Source: Juglans regia (taxonomy: Eukaryota > Streptophyta > Magnoliopsida > Fagales > Juglandaceae). Taken from it: 64,000 bases of DNA. The notes beneath the pieces are model-generated. The model saw only the letters and a list, made by a program, of their open reading frames with translations, searched no databases and was not told the DNA's origin. The stretch covers positions 28,434,724-28,498,723 of the forward strand of contig NC_049908.1 of assembly GCF_001411555.2 (NCBI RefSeq). Reading direction: 5' to 3'. Below are positions 22,671 to 35,329 of the stretch, piece by piece. Each line of letters starts with the position of its first letter. The first letter of the stretch is position 1. A program made the position numbers and the translations under genes.

Positions 22671-23330
22671 AGATCAGAATGGCTGGCTTATTAGTCTTCA
22701 AACTTACAATCAAAAGCCCTGCAATGTATGGTTTGTATTTAGTGTATCTGTCAATGTACTAAACAGAGAGAGTGTGGAATAAGGTGTTAGGAATGAGTGT
22801 AATTTACGTCGCATGTGAACTTTAGTTGCTAGGCCTGAACGTACTTCTATATCATCTTTTAATGTCAGGTCATAAATTAAAAAGAAAAAAAATTAAGTTA
22901 TCTCTATTTTATTTTCTCATTGTTTTACGTTTAATTAAGCAGTAGAACCCACATATCTGACTTTGGGCTGTGCAGCCTCAGACTTTTTTTTATGGTGGAT
23001 GTCTAAAATTGATCATTTGTGGCCATATAAAGGAGAGGTTAAGGGGGAATATTCCGATGCCTTGCGTAGGTTGAGATAAAAGAAAAATGAAAGGTCCATT
23101 CTCTTCCCCGTTGACGCGAAGCTTGAGCTTTAGAATCCCGTGCAAGTGATGATTTCTGAGACCCATGGTAAAACAAATGGAAAGGTGCTGTCTGTGTTGT
23201 ATTGTAGAACATGGGTATGGTGGGAGCCATGGCTGTGTGGAGGAATTGGTATCGTATATGGGTATCAAAATACCGGTGCAGTTATCTATATTCAACAACT
23301 CTTTGAGATTTTTATTTTTTTAAAAAAATA

Positions 23331-23511
23331 TAGACCTCGTTTGGATATAAAAATACTTTTAACTTATTTCATCATTACATATTTTTCAAATTCTCATACA
23401 AAATATAATAAACAATTTAATTTTTTTAAATTTTAAAATAATAATAATATTAAAAAATAATATTTTATTTAATTTATCTAAGACTATCTTATCTCATTTC
23501 ACTATCAGGCC
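23331..23511. mobile_element. GTTTGG-type MITE
   Basis: Starts CTCGTTTGGATATAAAAATA, holds ATAATAAACAATTTAATTTT and AATAATAATATTAAAAAATA, and ends ATCTCATTTCACTATCAGGC. Confidence 0.65.
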
Positions 23512-23602
23512 ATAATGATTAATGGATGATGCTATATAACTCAGATAATCGTGTTGAGAACTTTGGAAAATTACCTACAGTTCTATGGTGGCAAGCGTGT
23601 TA

Positions 23603-23800
23603 GCAGTTGTGTTTTGTTTGATAGTGAGTTGAAATGGGATAAAAATTAAATAAAATATTGTTAAAATATTATTTTTTAATATTATTTTTGTTCTGTTATT
23701 TGAAAAAAGTTAAATTATTTATTGTGTGAGAGTTGGAAAATTGTAATAATTAGATGAGATGAGTTGAGAGATTTCTTTTATCCAAATAACCCCTAAAGTG
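23603..23800. mobile_element. GTTTGG-type MITE, opposite orientation to its neighbour
   Basis: TGAGTTGAAATGGGATAAAA, AAATAAAATATTGTTAAAAT, TTGTAATAATTAGATGAGAT and a TCCAAATAACCCCTAAAG end. Confidence 0.65.
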
Positions 23801-24329
23801 TTTTTTTTTTTTTAAGACAGGCGTTGCAACAATATCTTTTTTTTTAGGTAATTTCCTAATTTATTTGGGTTATTTTGTGTTTATAATTTCACAAGTTTGT
23901 TTATCATTTCACACTTCAGGTAATTCATGCTAACAAAAAGGATAAAGAATCATAAGTTCTGCTAACTTATCTGGCTAACAGAACTACCTTCCAATGAAAT
24001 TAATCCAACAAGATTATCAAGCCAGAGTGCCAAAAACACAAGCATTCATTCAAGATTGCCAACAATACAACCAATTATTTAAAGGTCGCACCCATTTTGG
24101 TGTCCCCTTGAAAAAAATAATTAGTGCCTCTACCAATGCATCGAGTAATTTTATGTTCATTAAGAATAGTTAAAAAAATTAACAGTAAAATGATCCAATG
24201 AGAATGGATTTCTTTAATGTCCAATGTCAGCGAATCATCACTATAGACACCTTAACCACAGATCCTTCTCTAACTCCTAGCATTAGCAAAAAATGGTTTG
24301 CCCCATGCCGTGCCGGCTGCATCAAATCC

Positions 24330-27157
24330 CTAAAGGCCTAGACTCAACCATGATGATGATGGCATTCTTGTGTCCATGACCCTCTTCACTACATCCCCTA
24401 CAAAAGAATCAAAGCAAGAAGAGCAGCAACCTTTCATCAGACTAGTCTGTCCACCCGCCATTAATTCTATGTGGGAACAAACTGATGGTTGGGGAACAGG
24501 GAAATAAGCCTCATTCCTCCTATGCTCGAGGCCACATGCAGCTAATATGGTGTGTGTGGAACTCCTTGCTATGTCCTTGAAAGTACTGTTACCTGAATCA
24601 AATGAACAAGTGCAATTTGAGCTTTTGCACGTACATAGTAGATAATAAGAGATCAACATATCAAAATATAATGCTTTGTGAGGAGCGTAACAGACGACAT
24701 TCTTATGTTGAACATGGATGAGTTGTTTCAGTGTTTCTGAAGCAAAGATTTCATAATCGAATTGAGTATGTTTGTTTTACTCGCAGACTATACAATTCTT
24801 GTGTAAAACATTTATAGACTACACAATGTTGATATAAGAATGTAAAACTTTGCATACCTAAATCAATATCTCGGGCCAAGTTCTTCAAATGTTTTTTAAC
24901 TGTAGATTGCAATTGTTCCTTCGCCACATGAAACTCAATCCCCTCTCTGTCTGTATAAGGTGGCACACTACCATTATACCCAATACTCGATGATCTACTG
25001 CATTGATGGAATTCCTCATAACCCGTTATGTTCATTCCTAGAGGTTCAGGACATAATGTCCCGTTCAAAGAACTGTCGGTAGTTGTAGTAGTCTGGTCCT
25101 GTGCTGCTTGCCTTCTCAAAAAGCTTATTGCCGATGAATGTAAATCCCTGTTCTGAAATGATGGAGAGGGATTGTCCTGTAATCTATCCTCAAAGAATGC
25201 ATGATATGCTGTCTCCATTTCTTGCGTCCTTGTTTGCTGAGTTGAAGTATCTCCGTCTCGATCCAGATTACTTCGAGAATTTAAAAAATTACTACTTGAA
25301 TTAGCAGCTACAGTCCCAGCAGTTCTACCAGCCATAGAATTCATTCTATTGAGGGAAAGGAGTTGTTGAATGTGACGATGTATCCAACGTCTTCCTGATA
25401 GAGTTGGTGCCCCTGCTCCGGATGCTGGAGAAGCTGCCAGAGAATCTCCAACAGGAAATCTGGGAGATGAAAGATTGCCAAATCCTTGGGCAAATGGTGT
25501 ACAAGGCGAGGACATTGAATTGAGGTCTAAGCTTTCCCTAACATTTACGGAATGCGGTGGTCTATTAGATAAGCTGTTGCTTCTAGCCCTTTGATCTGGC
25601 AAATGATCTTGCACTCGGGAACTGGGTGATGCCAGTGCAACGGGTCTACAACCATCACAATACCAATTACCTTCAGGAACTTCCCGCCCAAGTCCAACAC
25701 AATAAGTGTGCGCAGGTGAATCACAGATATCACACAGCAACATGAGACCATCATCCCCACCTTCATGACATTCTGTACAAAACACATTCTCATATGGATC
25801 AAGGTAACTCCTGAGTTCTTCCTCAGAGGGTTGATAAACCTGTATAAAGCAGTGAACCCAATTCAGAAAAGAAAATAACTAGAAATGCAAAATCATAAGG
25901 TACAAAAACAGCAAGAGGAAAACTATAAGATACCTGATCGCGCTCAGGGACTTCAATCAACACTTCTCTCAAATCAATTCCTACGGTCGACTTGGCAGGC
26001 TTACTAATTGTCTTGAACCTCTGCTTGCATAAAGGGCAACGAGATTCCACTTTTGCCCACACCATGATGCAAGCAAAACAAAAATAGTGAGAGCAACAGT
26101 CCAATGTTCCCCTTACTCTTCTTTTATCTTCTTCAGACAGGCAAATTCCACATAGCTGCTTTCCCACCTCAGTCCTCACTTCCTCCACCTTCTCCTTACC
26201 CTTCTTTCCCAAAGGTTCCTCTAACTTGTCCTTACCCTTCCCTACCTGAGGTTGTCTTTGCTGATGAAAATCTCCAACCTCCTGATTTCTGCTTGGAAAA
26301 GACAAACGCCTCAAACTACCTCGTAAATTTCCACAAAGTTCTCTGGCTTCTCTCACTTGCTGTCTCTCTTCTTCAGAAATGGTATGCTTATCTTCCCCAG
26401 AAAGGGTGAAGTCATGATCAGATGATCCAGAAGACAGATAATCTGAATCTAAAGGTGCAACATACCTCCTCTTTTTGGGACCTGGTTTTTTCTTGCTCTT
26501 TTTTGTTGCAATCGATCTGTTATTAACAAACTCACTACCACCATCCTCGTCATCATCATATTGCACTTTCCTTCTTGACCCAATATTCTTTCTTCTTTTC
26601 TTTTTCAAAGACTTCTTTGTAACTTTAGATTTCCTCTTCCTTTTCTGACCCCTTACCGAAGTCTTTTTCCGTGAACCTCGCTTGCGCACTTTCATATCAG
26701 CTCTCCTCTTTCTCCCCACTGATTCATCTTCTTCATCCAGCATATATTCCTCATCATCCTCTTCGTCATCAACCTCATAATCCTCATCCGCATCTTCTTC
26801 TTCATCATCATACATAACTCTTCTCCTTTTTCTCACCATTTTTGCCCCAACTTTCTGCTGACCTGAAATACTCTTTTGCACTTTTGATCTAACCTTTGAT
26901 CTGACAACCTTCCTCTCCTCCTCTTCTTCTTCTTCTTCTTCCTCCTCCTCCTCCTCCTCCTCAACAAAACTACCAAAACTCTCTTCTGATGCATACCCAT
27001 CTACAGAAGAGCAACAATCCTCTTCCCAACCATCTGATACCTCATTTTCTTCATCTGAAACCACATAGTCCTCATCCGAATCATCTGAACCCTTATCTTT
27101 GGACCGAACCCTTCTGTTGAACTTTCTCTTGCAACCAACCTTCCCTCCCCTCACCAT
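24330..27157 (-). CDS. RING and PHD finger nuclear protein
   Basis: Likely a chromatin-reading E3 ligase; plant relatives include At3g05670-type proteins. Three exons: 27157-25934, 25839-24858, 24592-24330 (2469 nt, 822 aa), GT-AG introns, frame verified. Residues 1-300 are low complexity, with acidic runs (one Glu-rich tract from a GAG/GAA repeat at about 26920-26962) alternating with Lys/Arg-rich nuclear-signal-like stretches. RING C3HC4 at about 336-381: CGIC...C.H..C..C...CPLC. PHD at about 429-472: CTEC...CDIC...H..C...WYCDGC. A Ser-rich middle follows, then a helical piece (AKEQLQSTVKKHLKNLARD) and a C-terminal block. A leader intron is possible (donor near 27750, acceptor near 27171). 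Ligase activity and histone target are inferred from the domains only. Confidence 0.9.
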
Positions 27158-27812
27158 CTGTTCTTGCGCCTAAAAAACATAAATTTGCAAAACCCCAATT
27201 ACTTAAATCCAATCAGACAAACATTATCAAGATTCATGAATTCCACCAATCGATATCAAATCGAGTCGCATATAGAAATCAACAAAAAGATTCTCTGACT
27301 TTAATTTTTTCCGTTTCTAGCTTACGGTATACCATTCAAATGTGGTGGCAAAAATTTCTTATTATCGATCTGTTTCAGCAAAGAAATAAAAACACAAAGA
27401 GCCAAGAAACAAAAAACAAATCCCAGACTTGCTCTATAACTTATTAAAAACACGTTAGAATTAAACCAAAAAAACTAATGGAAGAAATAGTTACAAAAAT
27501 CATCCGTTGGACGAATAACATTTTACTTGAATTCCAGTTTTTCATACAAGTTCAAAAAAAAAAAACCAGCTATAGATTTTGAGACAGAAATCTACAATTT
27601 ACACCAGAAAATTTATAAAGCAATATTTCAAAGAATTTCGAAATCTGAAAGTCAGAAAGAAACAGGAAAAAATATAGAATTCATATATATATAATATATT
27701 CTTTGAAAATTATAAATTCATCGCATAGAGAGAGGGAGGAAGGGACTTTAGTACCTGGGAAGAGGAAGAAAGAACCGGAAAACAATGAAAATGTTTTATT
27801 TTTATATTTCAG

Positions 27813-27813
<1 letters not shown>
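27158..27813 (-). other. Leader/promoter region of the RING-PHD gene
   Basis: No coding exon seen. On the minus strand TTCCCAGGTAC at about 27750 could be a leader-intron donor and TTTTTTAGGCGC at about 27171 its acceptor, both inferred. AT-rich otherwise. Confidence 0.35.

Positions 27814-27848
<35 letters not shown>
27813..27848. repeat. (TA)n microsatellite
   Basis: An uninterrupted TA run upstream of the RING-PHD gene. Confidence 0.9.
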
Positions 27849-27850
<2 letters not shown>

Positions 27851-28434
27851 CACGCACACAGAGCCGTAGGGACGGTTTATTTCTGCAACAACGTCTAGTC
27901 TTTATTATCGCCAACGCGTTCTCAACTCTCCATAAAAAAAATAAATAAATATATAAATAAAACACATATTCATAGCCTACGCAACTCCGCAACTGCATCT
28001 GTTGTGCGTTCGTAATTACTATTATGCCCTTACACTTTTTGTTTTCACTTATAAATTCACTTTTTGTTCTGAGAGTAATTATATTCAAAGAATCAAAAGA
28101 CAGCACACACTGCATATTACTCATGTGACAAAATTTAATTTATAAATTTAAATTTTGTAAATCAAATCGTGTACGTGTTATATGAATAATGTAAATGATA
28201 TATTCTATATACTAACTTATAAATAAAATAGATCTTATTGAAATAGATTAAAAATATGATGCTCTGCATTTTCTTAAAAAATAAGTATGAAAAAATCTTC
28301 TCATAAATTAGTATTCACCACCTCATACCCCACCCACGTCTTATAAAAAACACTATGTATTTTATGAAAAAATTATAGGTATAAAATATGTGAATGAATA
28401 GTAATTTATGCATAGAATTCCTCAATAAGTAATC

Positions 28435-28642
28435 TAAGGCCTCGTTTGGTTATCAAATTCCTCTCAACTCATTTTAACTCATCATTACAACTTTTTTAAA
28501 TTCTAACACAAAATATAATAAACAATTCAACTTTTTTAAATCCTAAAATAATAATAATATTAAAAAATAATATTCTAATAATATTTTATCATCTCAACTC
28601 AACTCAACTCAACTCACTTCAACATCCAAACACAACCTAAGT
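28435..28642. mobile_element. GTTTGG-type MITE, well-preserved copy
   Basis: Starts GGCCTCGTTTGGTTATCAAA and ends CATCCAAACACAACCTAAG. Near the right end is a CAACT pentamer array (CTCAACTCAACTCAACTCA). This copy shows the family's full layout, with no coding capacity. Confidence 0.75.
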
Positions 28643-28692
28643 CTCAAGATTTTAATAATTAGTTACTAATACTACAAGAGAAAATATTATAT

Positions 28693-28832
28693 ATTAGAGT
28701 AATGTTACGTACAGTCACAAAATGAGTAAATATCGTACAGTCGTTTTAAAAAAGAGTGAAGTTTATTATTAAGCAAAATGATTACTATATGTGTGTACAC
28801 TCATCACTGTAACTATCATTTCTCTATATATC
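28693..28832. mobile_element. MITE of the 'TACAGTC' palindromic family
   Basis: GAGTAATGTTACGTACAGTC at the left; CACTCATCACTGTAACTATC at the right as a loose inverted match; TCGTTTTAAAAAAGAGTGAA inside. Confidence 0.6.
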
Positions 28833-30270
28833 ATACTCATTTGATGACGTGACATTATTTTAGTGTCTCAATTTTTTTTTAAAAAAATCAAGAAATTAAC
28901 AAACAATTTAGTGGAATATACAGCATATCTTCTTTCAGAGTGGATTAGAGAAATTATCTTAATCAGCCAGCCCAATTAATGGAAATAAAATAAAATAAAA
29001 AATAAAAAAATTGAACCCCAACAACATGGAAAAGCATCATAGAAACTGCCAAACAATAAAATGACAATTCATGTTACTATGTTAAGAGTCGTGTCTAAAT
29101 AATTGTTTTGCCTATTTAACGGAATGACGAAAATGCCACTTCGCTTACAAGAGCTGTTGAACGCTAGCTTTGGTTTTGGGTAATGATATCATACAGCTCA
29201 CGCACATCGCACCATATGGAATTGCTTAGTACGGCTAATGTGTATCAATTTTGTGATTATTAGTAATTTTAGTATTGTAATTTTTTTATTCTTGATTTTT
29301 AACTTTTAAGTTATAGTTTGAGATTAATAAAAATCAAGAAGAAAAATACAATTTATCTAAAAATATATACTCTTTAAAAATATAAATATTGTATTATTTA
29401 CATCACACCAATTATACGACACATTTTAAATGGCTATTGCTTATCTAATTAGAGAATATCATTGAAATGATAAATGTAATATGAAGAACAATATTATCAA
29501 ATTTAAAATATATTTTTTTTCAAATAAATAAGGTAATTAAACTTAGAAGAGGAAGTAAATATACAATAATATCAGTGTGAATATTGCTAAACGACACGTG
29601 TAGGGTTGAAGATGTGACATCAATATATTTTTTTTTAATTATGGTATCTTGAAATTTTCTTTCCTTAAAAAACATATAAAAGGTTTTTTTTTTCTTTTTA
29701 TAAATCAATTTATGTCATGTAAATATTTTATTGGATCTGTTATTTACACCAGCTTATAAAATACTAAATAGTAAATAGATTTTTTCTTTACAAATGGATA
29801 TTGTCCTAATTTATAAGAAAATTATAATAATATAAAAAATGATTTATACAATCATACATCATGCAAGTTTCATGCACTTCTTTTAAAAATTTTGAAAAAA
29901 TTTGAAACTCGTACGAAAAAATCAACTTTTTCACGATAAATCCTATTTTTTTCAAAAAGAGTGAATTAGACTTGCAGACCCTAAAACTGTATCTAGTATT
30001 ATTTTAATAAAATTTATAATATTCTAAATAAAACTCTTTATATATTTAACATATATGCAAGATTGATGTTATTAATAAAGCAAAGCATTAGTATTAGAAG
30101 ATTCCTTCATATTGTTCCGGAGGGCTAAAGTTGGCACCAAGAATTATTAATCAGTCCAATGTGCTTTGCAATTTTCCTTGAGACCCTTGTGATTGACTCT
30201 CTCACATGGGTTTTGATTTGGTTTTCTTAAGAAATGACATGAACAAATCGACAAAAAAGCAACCCTTATT
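28833..30270. other. AT-rich intergenic DNA
   Basis: Nothing recognised. Open frames here are short and AT-driven. Confidence 0.5.
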
Positions 30271-30316
30271 AAGAATAATAAATCTGTGTAATTATTTATA
30301 AGTGGGTGCTGTACAC

Positions 30317-30359
<43 letters not shown>

Positions 30360-30706
30360 GGAGAGAGGGGTTTCGAACTCAAAACCTCTATTTTGGAGAC
30401 TGGAGGTTATGTCAACTAGGTCACAGGCCTTCGACAGTGTTGTACACTTTATTATTTCAACTTAAAATAATAATTTTTTTCCTAAAATTTCTTCATAAGA
30501 ATAATAAATCTGTGTAATTATTTATAAGTGGGCGTTGTACACCTTTATATATATATATATATATATTTGGGAAAGAGGGTTTTCGAACTCCAAACCTCTA
30601 TTTTGGAAGCTAGGGGTTATGTCAACTAGGTTACAGGTCTTTGACAGTGTTGTATACCTTATTATTTTAGCTTAAAATAATAATTTTTTTCCTAAAATTT
30701 CTTCAT
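30271..30706. repeat. Tandem duplication (226 + 210 bp) carrying a TA microsatellite and SINE-like piece
   Basis: Unit 1 is 30271-30496 and unit 2 is 30497-30706. Both start AAGAATAATAAATCTGTGTA and end CCTAAAATTTCTTCAT, and a third start (AAGAAT) follows. Most of the length difference is in the TA run. Each unit contains a reversed SINE-like block (TTCGAACTC, AAACCTCTATTTTGGA). Confidence 0.9.
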
Positions 30707-30909
30707 AAGAATCCTCTCTATTTCATTTCAAATCTTCATCCATTAAATCACTGGATTATCCTTTCTAAATTTTGCATTTTTCATCCCCTTTATCTGCTTA
30801 GAGAGAGAAAAGGAATGTAGTTTTATAAATATTGATGAGAGAAATGATAAAGGTAGGCCCTTCTAATAAATAACTAGCTAATTAAGTATTAGTAGTGCTA
30901 GAAATCAGT

Positions 30910-31125
30910 TATTGTAGTTGTGCACACATTGCATACACTATGTGCTGCTTTTCATTTTTTTTTTTTTTGGTGCAAAACGCACCAGACAGCTTCTCATCTC
31001 TCTCTTCATCGTCTCTCTCGTCAGCGTCTCTCTCTCTCTCTCATTAGCTATTTCTCTCTCCTTGACTCTCTCTCTCATCCCTCATCATCTCTCTCTCTCT
31101 CTCATCGTCTCTCTCTAATTTTAAA
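30910..31125. repeat. (CT)n-rich tract
   Basis: Long CTCTCTCT stretches interrupted by TCATCGT and TCATTAGC. Overlapping open frames here arise from the dinucleotide repeat and are not genes. Confidence 0.8.
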
Positions 31126-31319
31126 TTTAAAATATATGTAGTTTAGATGATGCCACGTAGTGTGTACAAAAATTATTGTTCTCAACAGTTGCTCCCACTA
31201 ATATTTCATTAAGTATATGGAGGATGAGGATAATGAAATTAACTTCTGATTAGATACCCAATTTTTCATAGCTTTTTTTTCCAATTTACTAGCCAATAAG
31301 CAAACTAGCAGAGCATATA

Positions 31320-31495
31320 CTGGTTTGGTTATACAGAAGAGATGAGATGCAATGAAAGTTGAATAAAATATTGTTAGAATATTATTTTTATTTTAGAATT
31401 TGAAAAAGTTGAATTGTTTATTATATTTTATATAAAAAATTTGTAAAAATTATAATAATTAGATGAGATTATCTACCAAACCAAACTTGGATAAA
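31320..31495. mobile_element. GTTTGG-type MITE
   Basis: TGGTTTGGTTATACAGAAGA, GAATAAAATATTGTTAGAAT, GTTTATTATATTTTATATAA, TAATTAGATGAGATTATCTA and CCAAACCAAACTTGG. Confidence 0.7.
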
Positions 31496-31869
31496 TTTTT
31501 AACCATGTTGGGATTTTGTGATGGATAATGCTTAGTTGCCCGAAAATTGTTCCCCCCAAGGGTACCGATAGGTGCATTTGGGTTTTTAATTTTTTTTTTA
31601 AGTATTTGTTTGTGTTTTTTCTTTTAAATTTTGTTAAAAAAATACACACAAATACTTACTCAGCTTTGTGATAGCTTTGAGTAACTTGTGATTGGGCCTT
31701 TTTCTCATTGATGTTACTCAGCTTGGGCTTTGCCCTTGAGCTGAGGCATGCAGATTGTGCTAACTACTGATATGAGCCCACAACAACCAGTGATAACAGA
31801 AACTGTTTCCTTGATGGGCCGACACAAATTTTCTTACCTGTGAATGTTCTTTGTAGTTTATTACAACTT

Positions 31870-32070
31870 TGAGAGGCTGATTTGGTTACACAAACTAAAT
31901 TATTTTATCTTATTTTATATAATTATTATAATTTTTTTAAATTTAAATATAAAATATAATAAATAATTCAATTTTTTTAAACCTTAAAACAAAAATTATG
32001 TTTTAATAATATTTTATTTAATTTTTAACTTTTATCTCATCTCATCTGTGTAACCAAACGAGGCCTTTGG
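31870..32070. mobile_element. GTTTGG-type MITE
   Basis: GAGGCTGATTTGGTTACACA at the left and GTGTAACCAAACGAGGCC at the right form clear terminal inverted repeats. This is the best TIR pair of the family in the window. Confidence 0.78.
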
Positions 32071-32365
32071 ATTTGTTTGAAAATAGAATCTCATCTCATC
32101 TCATTTTAAAATTTTTCATAATTTTCTTTCCAAGCGTCACTCAAATACAAACACTTTTCAATTTTAAATCTTCAATTTTTTCATCTAATTATTACTTAAT
32201 CATTACAACTTTTTTAATATTTTAACATTATAGTATTTTATTATATTTTTTTCTCTCTTATCTCTCAAAATCTAACAAAACATCTTAAATCAAATTATTT
32301 TACTATTATTTTAAAATTATCTAATTATTATTTATAAAATTTTTATCTCATCTCATTAGACCTGG
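32071..32365. mobile_element. Related MITE abutting the previous one
   Basis: TTGGATTTGTTTGAAAATAG at the left and TTTTTATCTCATCTCATTAG at the right, with TCATCTAATTATTACTTAAT inside. Diverged ends. Confidence 0.5.
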
Positions 32366-32539
32366 ACAGCCGGTATTGACCTCCATATACTTTGCGAAGT
32401 TTGGTTGCTCGTGCTAAAACATGACTGATTTCATTTGACTCTGCTACGAGGGAGTGGTGGTATTATAGGAAATTCAGCATAAGAAAGAAAACTCGATCTT
32501 CAGTATATATAGTTAAAGGTAGGATATAAAACTTGTGTG

Positions 32540-32890
32540 AGGACAGCTTCGTTTGGAACATAGAATGAGCTGATATCATCTGAATTGACTTTAAATTTAT
32601 GCTTAACTTAATATTTAAATACATAATTTTAGATCACTAAATATCACTTAATTTAAAATCTCTTTACACATAGAATTTATAATTTTTTTTAATTCAACAC
32701 TTTTTTATACGCGAGACTTATAACTTTTTTTAACTTCTTATAAATATATTTAAATTTATCTTAATATTCAAACACTTATAAACTCATTTTAAGTAGATTC
32801 TACAGAATTCACTTTACCATTTCAACTCTCTATTATTTATAAAAAATTCAATTCATTTCAATTTAACTCAACATCTAAACGCAATCTTAA
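32540..32890. mobile_element. 'ACGTGAAACTTATAA' type MITE
   Basis: TCGTTTGGAACATAGAATGA, CTTTACACATAGAATTTATA and ACGCGAGACTTATAAC, ending CAACATCTAAACGCAATC. Relatives at 55475-55790, 59925-60170 and 61300-61580. Confidence 0.6.
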
Positions 32891-33175
32891 ACTTTATCAT
32901 GATTTCTCATGTTCAAATGCCATACGTGTCACTTCTTAAATTCTCAACCTTAGATCTTCAGGATTTGGCCCACCTATCCTCTTTTTATTGTGCACGAAGC
33001 TCATGCATTGGTACACTTTTTAAAAGACAAATTTCTCCGTATAAAAAAAAAAAAAAAAAAAACAGATTTCTCCTTTTTCTTTTCACCCGGATTTGTGACA
33101 CCAAACACATTTATATACAAGCGGTCCCCTTGTATGAATGCTGATTATACATATACATATATATATATACATATC

Positions 33176-33872
33176 TCTGAGGGGTCCCCTCTATGGGAGT
33201 AGCCCAAATCCAAAGAGATCAAGCCGCAGAGGCCCTAGGCCCCTCGTGCGGAAACCCGAAGCAGGCTAGGAGCTCAAAGAGATGTGTGCAGAGCCCACGA
33301 CTCGCCTACCCATACAGACAAGCCTTGGCACCAGACTCGGCTCGGTCAAGGAGCCCACCATAAGGCAACGATTGCCTAGGACATCGATGGGCTACCAAGC
33401 CCTGCAATAGGGCACATAACTGGCAACTGTAGCAAAGCACGAGCGACTGGACATGTTCGATAGTGGGCGAGCCATGCCAGAGACACGCCACACTCAAAGC
33501 GTGTTAGAGAGCCTAACACGCAACGACGTGCTGCTTAAGGTGCTATAGGATGGCATAACCACGACTTGGCATACTGCCCTGGCAGAAGTGTGGTGGCAGG
33601 TCTGACCCTAGCACGGTTTGACATCCCACGATCTCCCACGACAGTTGAGTTCAAACTAGGTATAAATACAGTCATCCCTCTCAGGGGAAGGCTCTCTAAA
33701 CTCTTATTCTACACTTAACTCACTTAGCTTCCTTTATCACTAGAATATCCCCTACTGGCTTAAGCATCGTAGTGATCCCAGACGTCACCAGAGCCCATTC
33801 TTCTTCCTGGTTGCAGGTCTTGAGAGTTTGGCTGTTGTGGTACTGCTCGGGCTGCGAAACACGACATCAACA
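33176..33872. mobile_element. GC-rich solo-LTR-like insertion
   Basis: About 697 bp of sharply higher GC than its surroundings, with ATATC immediately before (33171-33175) and after (33873-33877) as a possible target duplication. Near 3' it has GGTATAAATACAG (TATA box) followed by a C/T-rich stretch, which is LTR layout. It ends CATCAACA. The left edge reads TCTGAGGGGTCCCC, so the canonical TG would be two bases in. No internal genes. Family not assigned. Confidence 0.55.
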
Positions 33873-34454
33873 ATATCCTTATTTGAATTCTCTTATAAAT
33901 CCCGAGTAATGTTATGTATAGTTTTGGAGTGTGTATTTTATGTGTATTCTATTTGAAAAAAATAGAAATTATTATTAAAAAAAATAAATTTTTTTTATAT
34001 AGATCTCAATCTATCTATTTAAAACAAAAAAATACAATAAATTCAATCAACCAACTTAATCATGTAATTTAATTAAAAATAAATTTAATTTTATAAAAAT
34101 TGACTCAAGGTGTAAAAGAATGTTAATTTTTATAAAATTAAATTTATTTTTAATTAAATTACATAATTACGTTAGCTGATTAATTTAATTTTCTTTTAAA
34201 TTATATAAAAAGATCATGTTATGAAATTTTTAATCTAGATTAAAAGAATAAAAGGAAAAAAATAGCTAAATAGTAAAATAATAATAATAAAAAATATATA
34301 TAAAGATATCATCGCTATTCAAACGGTAAATATCATTTCTCAGAAATCCCTAGCGGCACCGCAGGATTTCAAACTGACAAAATGATGTAAATGAAGTAGA
34401 GGATCAAGACTCTCACACCATTGGGATCCGGAGTCTTGTTAATATTAATGGGGA
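33873..34454. other. AT-rich DNA with an imperfect inverted repeat
   Basis: ATTTAATTAAAAATAAATTT (about 34067) is met by its inverse AAATTTATTTTTAATTAAAT (about 34139), so this may be a small MITE. No gene seen. Confidence 0.45.
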
Positions 34455-34655
34455 TTACCAATTCGTTTGTTTTTTAAAATGAGTTGAGATTAAAGATAAA
34501 AAATTAAATAAAATATTATTAGAATATATTTTTTAATATTATTTTTATTTTAAGATTTAAAAAAATTAAATTATTTATTTTATTTTATTTTAAAAATTAA
34601 AAAAATTATAATAATTAAATAAAATAAAATAAGAAATTTTTTCAAAACAAAGCAA
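34455..34655. mobile_element. GTTTGG-type MITE
   Basis: AATTCGTTTGTTTTTTAAAA, GAATATATTTTTTAATATTA and a TTTTTTCAAAACAAAGCAAG end. Confidence 0.55.
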
Positions 34656-35329
34656 GCTAAATTCCTCCCGGCAAAAAAAGCAAAGATCTTGGTTGGAACT
34701 TGAACATGAAAGTTACCACCTTAATCATGAAGTCATGCTTTTGTCGGATGTCCCGCTAGGCTTGCTAAAAAGGACAAGACATCTACATTTGGACATGTTA
34801 TTAGACTTGTTTGTGGCAAGAGAAATGTTACTACCCGACCCAGTTATTCGGCTTATTTGACCTCTTTGGTTAATACAAAAGATATCTACATAATATATTT
34901 TACAGTACATATTCTAAAATAAGAAAATTTTTTAAATAATGTTATTTTTATAAGTTATTTTATAAAAATACTCATCCTTTTAAAACATTATTACATGTAT
35001 AAAATATTGTAAAAAGTGATGTGTTTTTCATAAATGAGTAGAGGAAATCTAAAATTTAGTATTCAAATTTTTTTTTTTTTTTTTTTTTCGGACATCATTT
35101 TATTTTAAATATATATTTTTTTTAATAAACTACACGACACTACTTGACAGTTGGACAAAATAAACGGTATAATTGGAATGACATAGTAGCGTGCAATTCT
35201 CTTATCCCAAAAAACTGAGTATGTTCTAACCTCTTCAACTCTAGTTGATGGAAAAGAAAGTTTTAGTAAAGAGCCAAACTTCATGCAGATCTAGAGCACA
35301 TTGTATTCTTTAGTACTAGAAGAATAATG
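34656..35329. other. Intergenic DNA
   Basis: A short minus-strand frame at 34725-34910 has no family signature. A T-run lies at 35069-35088. Nothing else recognised. Confidence 0.4.

Larger units (their letters stand above)
22671..24329. other. Intergenic between Di19 and the RING-PHD gene (converging 3' ends)
   Basis: Di19 3' region, two GTTTGG-type MITEs (listed) and unassigned DNA at 22980-23290 with no credible ORF. 23800-24329 holds the RING-PHD 3' flank; nothing recognised. Confidence 0.5.

Noticed and set aside
27681..28124. 147-codon minus-strand frame upstream of the RING-PHD gene
   Set aside because: Reads through a TA microsatellite (Tyr-Ile run) and AT-rich promoter DNA; not a protein-like sequence.
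33306..33497. 63-codon frame in the GC-rich insert
   Set aside because: The insert has LTR-like layout and the frame shows no gag/pol features.
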